From Pomphorhynchus laevis (lineage: Eukaryota > Acanthocephala > Palaeacanthocephala > Echinorhynchida > Pomphorhynchidae), in the NCBI GenBank assembly GCA_012934845.2, contig WNNJ02000628.1:124001-188000 (forward strand): DNA of 64,000 bases, in the 5' to 3' direction. The position numbers and the translations under genes are program-made. The stretch's first letter is position 1. Each line of letters begins with the position of its first letter. The notes beneath the pieces were generated by a model. The model was not told where the DNA came from. It worked only from the letters and a program-made list of their open reading frames with translations, and ran no database searches. Shown piece by piece: positions 1 to 8,769 of this stretch.

Positions 1-583
1 CAGGTATTGATCTTATTTTTGATACAGCGGGACGCTACTAATCAGTCTGGGTGGGTCTCATCAGCTGCTGACCCAGACCTGCATTTCACGTTTCGACCCT
101 TATTATCTGCTTTCTCCGTACACTGACGCTGATCGGATTTGAACTCGGGACATCTATATCGCGATTCAACTCTACATCCACTAGGCTGGCTGCTTCAGTG
201 GTGTAGATTTACATACTGAAGCAGCCAGCCTAGTGGATGTAGCGTTGAATCGCGATATAAATGTGCTGAGTTCAAATCCGATCAGCGTCAGTGTACGGAG
301 AAAGCAGATAATAAGGGTCGAAACGTGAAATGCAGGTATGGGTCAGCATCCACTAGGCTGGCTGCTTCAGTGGTGTAGATTTACATACTGAAGCAGCCAG
401 CCTAGTGGATGTAGCGTTGAATCGCGATATAAATGTGCTGAGTTCAAATCCGATCAGCGTCAGTGTACGGAGAAAGCAGATAATAAGGGTCGAAACGTGA
501 AATGCAGGTCTGGGTCAGCAGCTGATGAGACCCACCCAGACTGATTAGTAGCGTCCCGCTGTATCAAAAATAAGATCAATACC
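1..583. repeat. tRNA-derived SINE copies in a giant inverted repeat
   Basis: Bases 1-195 are the reverse complement of 387-583, so the block is a near-perfect palindrome. A second, truncated forward unit (about 214-346) and a short inverted piece (about 347-370) lie between the arms. The forward unit reads, in order, an A-box-like segment (CAGCCTAGTGGATGTAGCG, near 399-417), a B-box-like segment (GAGTTCAAATCC) and a tail with GGGTCGAAAC and CTGATGAGACCC. The A and B boxes suggest RNA polymerase III transcription and a tRNA ancestor. The family name is unknown to me. A diverged relative of the tail occurs at 30590-30680. Confidence 0.75.
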
Positions 584-834
584 TGTGAGGATAATATCGT
601 GCCACAATCGAAAAAAAATCAACTTTATTTGTAAATTTTCAGAAATGCAATTGTCCTCCTTAGACAAAAATATATTCAAGTAACCATTGCATATATTGAA
701 CAGTAACGCGTCACGCAGTTATTATTCAAGCTGAATTGTTAATCCTTGATCGATTGTTTTCATCCTGAAAACACACACATATGATATGATTTTTGAGAAA
801 CAATATAATTTACTTAACGACAAATCATATCGGT

Positions 835-1110
835 TTATTGAGTCTACGTATTTTATACTATATATAAATTAAAAATAACGATAAATAATTATAAATGATT
901 TTATACGATTTATATTTATATCAACTTAAAATGTAAAATTAAAATTAAAACTAAATCAATTTTTATGAATTGACTAATAAATTAAACATAACAGACCAAA
1001 CATAACAGTGGGCCAAATACATGTTATTGACGTATTTCCTCTTATTGAATTTGATTATCTAGGATATTATTCTAATACAAAGTATATTATTTATTATCCA
1101 TCCAAAAGCA
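835..1110 (-). mobile_element. Penelope-like element, 3'-end relic
   Basis: This matches, in the same order, the non-coding 3' end of the longer Penelope-like copy at 3625-6360. Shared parts are the terminal GAGTCTACGTATTTTATA block, the TTTTTATGAATTGACTAATAA block, the GGGCCAAATACATG block and the region around the stop codon. It is diverged and lacks coding sequence. Confidence 0.6.
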
Positions 1111-1417
1111 TTTAAAAAATTCGTTGCTATGTGTTCTTCACTTTCCATTGTGCAACTGGAACACTCATTCTCGGCATTTTAGTATTATATAAAAATAGAT
1201 GTTTAGATTTTTTATTCCATAAACAATTTAAATAAGGATTAATCTATAATCCCAATTTACAGGTTCGACAAACAGGGACTACTCAGTATAGGAAAATATT
1301 TGTAAGTGGCGATCCACCTCCATCGTAGAAATTACGGCGATCTTGACAGTTAGTAATAGTTTACTCTTGCGCAAGCCACAAAGAAATTTAAAGTAATAAT
1401 TTATTTTAAGTAATAAT

Positions 1418-1588
1418 ATTGAAGAGTGAACCAGCTTCATCATCGGATGCCCCTATATCTTTCGACAATGCGATCTTGTAGCTTTGACGTGTGCTTACAG
1501 ACAAGGCATTAAAAAGGGATACACGAGGTTTGAACCCCGTACATAGAGCTTGTAATGCATACGCCTCCACCATTCGACCACGAGGGGC
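1418..1588 (-). repeat. tRNA-derived SINE with 12-bp target-site duplication
   Basis: On the minus strand this reads like the 5' part of a tRNA: a GCCCCTCGTGGTCGAATGG start with A-box features and a GGGGTTCAAACCTCG B box about 50 bases on. It does not close into a full tRNA because the acceptor stem has no 3' partner, so a tRNA gene is unlikely. The identical 12-mer TTAAGTAATAAT lies on both sides (1406-1417 and 1589-1600), the expected footprint of LINE-driven insertion. Confidence 0.75.
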
Positions 1589-1684
1589 TTAAGTAATAAT
1601 TAATCCATTAATAATAGATTTTTTATAATTCAAATTGTTATAAACAACGAAGTACCAGTATAATTCTTATTATACAAAGTACCA

Positions 1685-1815
1685 GAATTAAGATTAGAGG
1701 TTTTCAGAAGGAACTGCTGTGTTATCAGATTTCAGCCCAAATTCCTGAGCCTAACATAGCAGTGGTTTAAATGCATGATAATGACGTATTTTTTCTGAGG
1801 AAATTTGATTATTTA
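1685..1815 (-). mobile_element. Old Penelope-like 3'-region relic
   Basis: A diverged copy of the structured 3' block seen at 3825-3950, 43216-43345 and 52095-52235. The CTGCTATG-type and CAGCAG-type halves can still be recognised, but the outer GGCCCC/GGGGCC helix has decayed. Confidence 0.5.
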
Positions 1816-3045
1816 AAGTCAACATTTACGACCACAAGTAGCATTTATAAGATAAATTAAAATGAATTGACTGCTTATAATAAAATATATCTTTTTATAG
1901 TAAAAAGTGATTTTATTATAAGCACTCATGACTGCTTATGACAATAAATTATAAAAATAAATATATTTTATTATATTTTATTATAATAATATATAATTAT
2001 ATATTATATAATTATATATAATTATATATTATATTTTTAATTATAAAAATAATTAATTTGTTGAACAAAAATATTTTATTTTTCAAACAAACATTTGTAT
2101 GATTCGAAAGAGACAATAAGGAGCAAAAATTTTACAAAAATTACCACTCTAAAATGACTTTACTTAAGTAGAAGAACAGCCAATCTTTCAATTAATAAGC
2201 AGTACATCGATCGATTAATTAGTACATAATTAATCGACTTCTATCATTTACAGACATGAATGATGAATGTCCTGAATGAATTTTTTACGCGATATTGATA
2301 AAGTTCGTACCAGAACTCTACCAATTTATAGATATAATATACATATTATACATATTTCGATTATCTATAATGAACTAGATGAGCATCCGCTGTTACTGCA
2401 CTTTGATAGAAGCAATTGTGGTTGCTTGACATGTACTGAGTTAATGACTTGTTGTTTTTCCATGATTTTGGTGCATCTGGGCAATCTCGGGATTAGTCGT
2501 CATTTTAGAGGACGTCTCATATGCAAAGACTAAGGTTTCTCAAGCACATTATCTCGAGATTACCTAACATTGTCCGCCTCGACTGGACTCTCAGGGGTGT
2601 GAAATATCCTAAGTAGTTCAGCCGAAGGGATGCGCGTTTGTGTATGCTGGAGGGCGCTAATCCCCAGATAGTTTTAACGAAGACTTTGCTTGGATTGCAT
2701 TATGATTGTCTCCGGACTTTTTGTTATTTCTTGTATATTTTTATATTTCCATAGTAAAGGAATTTAGACATTATGACTCCTAAATTACTTGCTATTTTCC
2801 GTACGACTTCAAAACTGTGTTTTTGTGAGTGTTGAATAAAATCACGTTAATTTATGAAATTAAATTGTATTTATTTATCTATAATTTACAAGTTTCTAAA
2901 GCCAGAAGTGTTTATTCTCAATACATGCAATCTTATGCTTACTATGCAGTAATCAATGACTTCGATGAACACGAGTCGACATTTACGATTCGACTGGCTT
3001 CGATTCAGTTAATTCTTATATTAACATTGCAGCGGGGACAATAAT
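1816..3045. other. Intergenic, AT-rich; no gene supported
   Basis: It holds a low-complexity (TATA)n tract near 1940-2040. Two short open frames (85 and 71 codons) show no domain, no clear splice sites and no coding bias. Nothing else was recognised. Confidence 0.4.
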
Positions 3046-3152
3046 TTTTTGATTTTTAGTTTAAATTTCAATTTTAACTTGATATAAATTATATAAAATC
3101 TTATAAAATTATGTATTATTTATAATTATTCATTATTTAATAACTTTATTCT
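3046..3152 (+). mobile_element. Penelope-like tail, sense orientation
   Basis: This AT-rich block repeats the extreme 3' tail of the Penelope-like copies (compare 43365-43500) but runs opposite to the nearby long copy. The fold-back element at 3153-3540 therefore sits between two oppositely directed Penelope-like tails. Confidence 0.45.
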
Positions 3153-3540
3153 GATTGAACGAATCGGGAAGACTCAAACAGCATAAACTGACTCTATGCT
3201 GTTTCGACTCTTGAGTCTCATTAGTAGAGGGCTGCTGCACAATTGGATTGAAGTGCAGCACCCCAGACACCTCAATAAGTCCTACTATTACAAATCCATG
3301 TACTATGAATTAACACTGTTGAGAGTATTCATTACGAATAATTTACTCACCAGGACCTAACATATAGGATTTTAAAAGCACTTTTATCGAGCGCATACAC
3401 CACGCTTCTTCATTGCTGGTAGTAATTTAACAGATGATTCAGTTGTGCAGCAACCTTCTACTGATGATACCTAAAAGTCGAAACAGCATAGAGTCAGTTT
3501 ATGCTGTTTGAGTCTTTCCGATTTTTTCAATCAGAATATA
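3153..3540. mobile_element. Fold-back element, hammerhead-like cores in both arms
   Basis: The arms at 3153-3260 and 3437-3540 are inverted copies of each other, with about 175 bases between them. Each arm carries a CTGATGA-like box, a helix-loop, a GAAAC box and a hairpin ACAGCATA/TATGCTGT. On the plus strand of the right arm these fall at 3461-3467, 3480-3484 and 3483-3507. On the minus strand of the left arm they fall at 3224-3218, 3205-3201 and 3202-3178. There is no coding sequence. It could be a MITE-like element or a ribozyme-bearing retroelement end; the family is unassigned. Confidence 0.65.
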
Positions 3541-3984
3541 AATTGACGGGAAAAGTCGGTCATCTATTTAATTATTTATTTATTTTATTATTTATAAATA
3601 AATAATATTCATAAATTAAATCAGCTAACTGAGTCTACGTATTTAATATAATTATAAACTAAAAAAAACATAATAATGCTAAATCAAAATTTAATAATAA
3701 TATAATAAAATTGATAATTGTTTTTAGATTTTCTATAATTTATATCAAGTTAAAATAAAAAAAATGAAATTTAAAATAAACGTAATTTTTATGAATTGAC
3801 TAATAAATAACAGACGTTGTATCAGAATAAGGATTAGAGGTCATCAGGAGGAACTGCTATGCTATCAGGTTTCGGCCCCTAACTCCTCTACCCAACATAG
3901 CAGCGGGGCCAAATACGTGCTAATGATGTATTTCCTCTGAAATAACTATCTAGTATCTTATTCTAATACAAAGTATATTATTTA

Positions 3985-4665
3985 TTATCCATCCATAAAA
4001 AATTTGCCACTTAAGAGTTTAAATTTATTCTTTATATTATTGTGTTGATTTATATATTTTACTATTTTCTGCTTGATGTTATTTTTATAGTAACCTAGTT
4101 TAAAATATGTATCTATTAAATTATTTAAATGATTTTGAAGAAAGCCAATATCATTACATATTGTTGCAATTCTTAAAATTTCATTATTTAATGTATTATA
4201 TTTTATATTATATGGTATGCATGAATGCTCATGCAAAAATATGTTTCTTGTAAATTTAAATATGTCATCTTTACGATATAAATTAATAGTAGTTTTAATT
4301 GATGTTAATTTAATGTTCATATCTAGATATACACCTTCTTTATCATTAATATTGGTTTTGTTAAGAATAAGGCTTTCTGGATAAATGTGTTCACTAATTG
4401 AATAAAAATTATTAGAATTAAATACACATATATCATCAATGTATCGAAACATATATTTCATATATTTATATTGTTTAGATTTAGTTTTTACACAGTTATG
4501 AACAAATTCATATTCTATAAAGCTTAAAAACAAGTCAGCTATAATTGGGCTACTATTACCACCCATTGGAACACCTTTTACTTGTCTAAATATAGATGTC
4601 CCTACTTTTAAATAATTTTGATTTATCAAAATATTTAAGGATTCTATTAATTCAATTTTATCCAT
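3985..4665 (-). CDS. Penelope-like reverse transcriptase, C-terminal half
   Basis: This 226-residue frame holds the core of a retroelement reverse transcriptase. Visible motifs are FRQVKGVPMGGNSSPIIADL (the PxG...SP..A motif near residue 26) and MFRYIDDICVFN with the catalytic aspartate pair near residue 77. A KDDIFKFTRNIFLHEHSCIP-type thumb segment follows, then a long helical tail. YIDD rather than YADD and the MGGNSSP box match reverse transcriptases of Penelope-like elements, not CR1 LINEs. The preceding frame (5602-4757) carries the upstream part of the same protein. A near-identical copy of this part lies at 42470-43105. It is unlikely to be functional as it stands. Confidence 0.75.
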   Translation of the reverse strand: MDKIELIESLNILINQNYLKVGTSIFRQVKGVPMGGNSSPIIADLFLSFIEYEFVHNCVKTKSKQYKYMKYMFRYIDDICVFNSNNFYSISEHIYPESLILNKTNINDKEGVYLDMNIKLTSIKTTINLYRKDDIFKFTRNIFLHEHSCIPYNIKYNTLNNEILRIATICNDIGFLQNHLNNLIDTYFKLGYYKNNIKQKIVKYINQHNNIKNKFKLLSGKFFMDG

Positions 4666-4756
4666 ATATTTATATTTATTTGATGGTTTAATTTTTGTTA
4701 GATAGGCGTTATAATTATTATAACATATATATGTATATCTTTTTCCGAATATAAGA

Positions 4757-5602
4757 TTAATTAATTTTACTAACGCTTTCTTTAATATCTACTAAATCTA
4801 GATTTGTATAAAGCGTACTAAAATCGTATGTATTTATATTTTGAAAATTTATTCCTTTTGTCTGTTCTAAAAATTCTTTTGTAGAATTAATACTGAAATA
4901 GTGTTTTATACCAGTATTAATTTCGATTACCTTGCAATATTTTTTAAAATGTGCTTTAATTACTTTAAGTATTTTATTCATATAGACAGAAAGTGGTTTT
5001 AATGTACATTTAAACGCACTACATATGAACCTAGGTTTTATTGGATTTTTATGTAATTTTGGATTCCAATATAATATAGGTATAGTTTTATTATCTGATT
5101 CAACCTTTATACCCTTTTTATCCATTATAGAACAGTGACTTGTAATAATTGTTTCTAAACTCAACTCACTACGTTCATATGTTGGATTTACATTTAAATC
5201 ATTAGAATTAACCTCTTTCATTAGTATATCATAATAAAGCTTTTTGCATATGAAGACAAAGTTATTACTAGCTTTATCAATAGTTGTTATTATATAGTTA
5301 TCCTTTAATTTAGTAAGTTCTTTATACATATCTTTATTAATTTTATCTTTCCTTTTATAATTGTTTGTTATTTTCATTTTATTTTTAATTTTATCAAATA
5401 TATAATCTTTCCAAATTTTTATCTTAGATATATTCGAGCTTTCACTATTAATCAGCTTGCCAAAGTAAGCATTTAAGTTATTATATAACGAATTGTAAAT
5501 TTTATTTTTGTCGTTGTTATTATTTAATCTATATTTATACCCTTTTGATAGCAGCTTTCTTAATTCACAATTTTCAATTAATTCTAGATTATGGGTGAAC
5601 AT
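4757..5602 (-). CDS. Penelope-like reverse transcriptase, N-terminal half
   Basis: A 281-residue frame rich in Lys and Asn, reflecting the AT-rich codons. It holds TIDKASNNFVFICKKLY (near residue 107), YWNPKLHKNPIKPRF (near 177), a KHYFSINSTKEFLEQ segment and NTYDFSTLYTNLDL (near 258), whose aspartate is the first catalytic residue. These blocks are typical of the fingers and early palm of Penelope-like reverse transcriptases. Recognition is by motif pattern only. The plus-strand copies at 17880-18530 and 41518-42420 repeat the same blocks. Confidence 0.7.
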   Translation of the reverse strand: MFTHNLELIENCELRKLLSKGYKYRLNNNNDKNKIYNSLYNNLNAYFGKLINSESSNISKIKIWKDYIFDKIKNKMKITNNYKRKDKINKDMYKELTKLKDNYIITTIDKASNNFVFICKKLYYDILMKEVNSNDLNVNPTYERSELSLETIITSHCSIMDKKGIKVESDNKTIPILYWNPKLHKNPIKPRFICSAFKCTLKPLSVYMNKILKVIKAHFKKYCKVIEINTGIKHYFSINSTKEFLEQTKGINFQNINTYDFSTLYTNLDLVDIKESVSKIN

Positions 5603-6587
5603 ATATGTTCATTTATTTTATCAAAACTAAGACTTTTACAATTGCATTCTGTTTCCATTATGTTTCTAATATTATCGTTACATATTGATTTTAATCCTTT
5701 TAATTTAATTACAAATTTTTCGTCCTAATGGTGGATAGGAGTTTATACCTTATTTTAGGAATATATTTACTTAAATCTGACCCTATTATTTCTTTACTTT
5801 TAGAATTATTTAAAAGTCCGGCTATATTTATGTTATCTATACATTTATTAATGAAGTTTATGGTTAATGTATATTTTCTATTGTTATTATTTACATTTAT
5901 TGTACGATTATAGTATTTTGTATTACAATAACTGTCTATTATACAACTTAGCCTATCATAGTCGTTAATTAATTTTTGATTTATTGAACATATGATATCT
6001 TTAGAAAAACTTCTTATATTTACATAAAGATCTTTCAGCTTATTATCTCTTTAAAAGTTGTTTTAATATTTTTAATTGTTTATTTATATACACATATTTT
6101 TAATATTTTTAATTCTATTTTTCTTATTCCTTTTATCACCATGACTTCTTGGTTTGCGTTTAACTGGATTATTATAATATAGTTGTTTATTATGTATTAT
6201 ACTACTTCTGCCAATTCCTTGTACCACGTCATTCAATCCTAATGGGTACATGGAATTAAGATTTTAATCCAAAAATCTTCTTTTTCTAATAGTTTTTGAT
6301 TTAATACTGAAATGTTTTCTTCGATAATATGTTCTAAAATAAATAATTTACAGTTTTTATATATAAATAAATAAATTTATTTATATATTATAAATAAATA
6401 ATATTTTATTATTTATTATTTTTTTTATTTTATTTATTTTGTTTATATATATTTTATTTATTTGTTATTTTGAGTCTACGTATTTTATACTATCTATAAA
6501 TTAAAAATAATTAAATAATAAATAATTATAAATAATAAAAAACTTAGAAAGATTACGAAAAACACTTAGAGCGATCATTCATACAAT

Positions 6588-6615
6588 AAAAACTTTCATG
6601 ATGATGAAAGTTTTT
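6588..6615. repeat. Perfect 12-bp palindrome, 4-base loop
   Basis: AAAAACTTTCAT, loop GATG, then its exact reverse complement. It is not followed by a gene and is one of a set of short perfect hairpins in this window. Confidence 0.7.
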
Positions 6616-7367
6616 CTGTCGCAATATTGATAAGAAATTAAATTTTTATTTGCTGGATGTGGCCTTCCGCTTTAACGAGCGATCATCACTGCCTGCTTTT
6701 CAAATTTCACAAAAACGTCTTTAGCTAGACGATAAATTTCATAAAACTGTATTGAGTTTTCGTAAAAGTTTTTTATTTTATTATTCATAAAAAACTATTT
6801 TTTATTCAAAAGCTTTTAATTTGATAAAAACTTCTTTAGCTAGAGGTCATTTTTATTGTTCTCATTACCCTGCATAGCGTGGGCACTTATAACTATATCA
6901 ATGCAATATGTTAAAAATGACTTTTGTTTTCTGGATTTACATAGCAGCGTTTTGCGTCACCTAATTATCGATAAAATCAATGAGACACATGATGTCGATA
7001 TTTTAAAGTCATTTTACAGCATCGCGATCAGTTATGCAAAAGAATGTGTTCACATCCTTTGTTGCTTAAAATGGCGCGCTTGCGGTTCATCATGTCACGT
7101 CTTCTCTGATATATACATGTAATAGTCTTGTGTGGTGTTATAGAGGACACATCTTTACGATTCGATGCAGTATATAATATTGGAGATACTATATTGACCA
7201 TGACTTTCTACAATACAGCATTGAGGTTTTTATACATATATATAATAGTGTCGTGGATTACATACAATATAAGCACTTATAAATAGCAATAAAGTAACAA
7301 AGTCTGCTACTAATGGGGACATAAATAGCAATAAATTAATAACACATCCCCACAAGTATATTCACAG
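6616..7367. other. Intron or upstream flank of the ubiquilin exon
   Basis: No convincing exon was found here. The 88-codon frame at 6856-7122 has no domain or splice context. The stretch ends in the 3' splice site TTCACAG at 7361-7367, so at least its right part should be intronic. Confidence 0.4.
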
Positions 7368-7733
7368 TTGATATCTTCAAATATAAGCGATCTGGTCGAT
7401 AATCAAATGAATAGTCAACCTTCTTCATCTGATGTGGATTCTACTCAATCACCTAGCAATAGACAAACAGCTTATGCAACAACAGTATTTCAAAATTTAC
7501 AATACTCAAATCAAGATTATACTGCTTCGTTGTTTCAACCATTAGATCGTCTTCATCCCCAGCAACATCAGCCGACAAATCAACAACCAAACCAAACTCA
7601 AGAACATCTTTATGCATCCGAACTTGATCAAATGCAGACAGTGGGATTCCATAGCCGTGATACTAATCTTAGAGCGCTTGTTGCATCTATGGGGGACGCA
7701 AATATGACTGTAGAACGTATTGAAGACTCTTGA
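7368..7733 (+). CDS. UBQLN: Ubiquilin homologue, terminal exon with UBA domain
   Basis: The exon opens directly after a 3' splice site (CACAG at 7363-7367) and ends at TGA 7731-7733, giving 121 residues in this exon. The first 80 are Gln/Ser/Asn/Pro-rich, as in the linker ahead of the ubiquilin UBA. The last 35 read ELDQMQTVGFHSRDTNLRAL followed by VASMGDANMTVERI. They fit the ubiquilin UBA pattern (QLEQL..MGF..R.ANLQALIATGGD.N.AIERL), including the MGF-type loop (here VGF) and the NLRAL helix. Ubiquilins carry ubiquitinated clients to the proteasome through an N-terminal ubiquitin-like domain and the C-terminal UBA. The ubiquitin-like and STI1 exons were not found in the window and probably lie upstream. 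The family call rests on the UBA and linker only. Confidence 0.72.
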   Translation: MISSNISDLVDNQMNSQPSSSDVDSTQSPSNRQTAYATTVFQNLQYSNQDYTASLFQPLDRLHPQQHQPTNQQPNQTQEHLYASELDQMQTVGFHSRDTNLRALVASMGDANMTVERIEDS

Positions 7734-8769
7734 CTATTTTTAAGTTTTTAAAGTCTGCTTAATTAATGAAAAGTTCACTATTTTATCAATATGACCGCTT
7801 CAAACACCCAATTTCAACTTTTATCACCTTCGGATATTGATTAATGCTGTTAATTGAGGACATTGAAATTTCGTTGAATGACACCGGTGAATTGATCAGT
7901 TCTGCAAGAAACCCACGATAAATCCTTATATTTTGATGAACGGAATGAAAGTATTCTAGCCCCGTTTTAACTGGAATTAATTCTGGTAAAGCTACTGTTT
8001 TGCACGTGAGGACATTACTTGGGGCAATGTCCCTAATTACTCCGCAATAGTTCCTCATTTACATAAATTCATGCAAATTGAGGTAACTCTTTGGCGGACC
8101 GGGACATTACTTGGGGATAATGTCCCTAATTACTCCTAATTAGTTCCTCATTTACCTGATTCTTGTAAATCTAGATAACTCGATTTACTCAGAGAGGAGT
8201 ATTTGTGTCAGTGGATCCCGAAATGTAATCGATACAAACAATTTATTGAGTTTCTGAACTACTGTGTTTACCATCAATGATTTCTATCTTCTAATCATAA
8301 ACACAACGGTCTTTAAAAATGCAATAAACAGTCTATTTAGGGCGTTTCGTCAAGTGACATCGACACTGTAAAATAGTCACACTCGGATATTTCCTGATTT
8401 GCAAAAATTTAAAAACGAAATACGCTGAGCCTGTACTACTTTGCCTCCAGTAATGTCGAACAAAAATGTAGTAATATTCGAGGCAATATTGTATTTAGTT
8501 TAGGGTCTGTTAAAGTAATATGTTTTAGTTACTATTTTAAATGTTTGAGTCCGATGTTCAACTAGCTTTTATTGTGCTTTTAACAACGACGGTGTAAGAA
8601 ATTTCTTTGAGTAAGAAATTTTTTAATAACAGGAAAAAGAAAATAGTTCTTTATATATAATGCTATCGGACGAGCTTACTTTTACTTTGAGTATCTCGTT
8701 TTTAAATTAAACTTATGTATTTTGATTTTTAACTTTCAGATATTAAGTAGGAAATTGCAGAAATACAAA
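7734..8769. other. Intergenic and 5' flank between two host genes
   Basis: It contains an imperfect direct repeat of about 55 bases (8009-8060 and 8098-8155; both hold GGACATTACTTGGGG and CCTCATTTAC). Toward the right, TAACTTTCAG (about 8730-8739) looks like a 3' splice site just ahead of the start codon at 8770. That suggests an upstream non-coding exon or a spliced leader. The 90-codon minus frame at 7786-8058 is not supported. Confidence 0.4.
8009..8155. repeat. Diverged 55-bp direct repeat
   Basis: Two copies, each with a GGACATTACTTGGGG block, TGTCCCTAATTACTCC and AGTTCCTCATTTAC, separated by about 40 bases. Function unknown. Confidence 0.6.

Larger units (their letters stand above)
3625..6360 (-). 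mobile_element. Penelope-like element, long copy
   Basis: This copy has, from 5' to 3' on the minus strand, an N-terminal piece ending in a GLND motif (about 6300-6010), a reverse transcriptase spread over two frames (5602-4757 and 4665-3985), a structured 3' block (3950-3825) and an AT-rich tail ending near 3625. The N-terminal piece carries WIK followed by a MYPLGLNDVVQGIGR-like stretch, which I read as the C-terminal end of a GIY-YIG endonuclease lying upstream of the reverse transcriptase. That order is known for permuted Penelope-like elements (Chlamys/Naiad type). It is broken. Related copies lie at 17640, 24185, 27087, 40735 and 51900. Confidence 0.75.

Noticed and set aside
1451-1590. 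Functional tRNA gene
   Set aside because: A and B boxes are present, but the acceptor stem does not close and target-site duplications flank it, so a SINE fits better.
2276-3044. Two small open frames (85 and 71 codons)
   Set aside because: Composition like the non-coding flanks and no recognisable motif.
6856-7122. 88-codon open frame (+) ahead of the ubiquilin exon
   Set aside because: No domain, no splice-site context and no resemblance to ubiquilin domains; probably a chance frame in an intron.
7786-8058. 90-codon minus frame
   Set aside because: It lies over a direct repeat, and nothing in it resembles a known protein.
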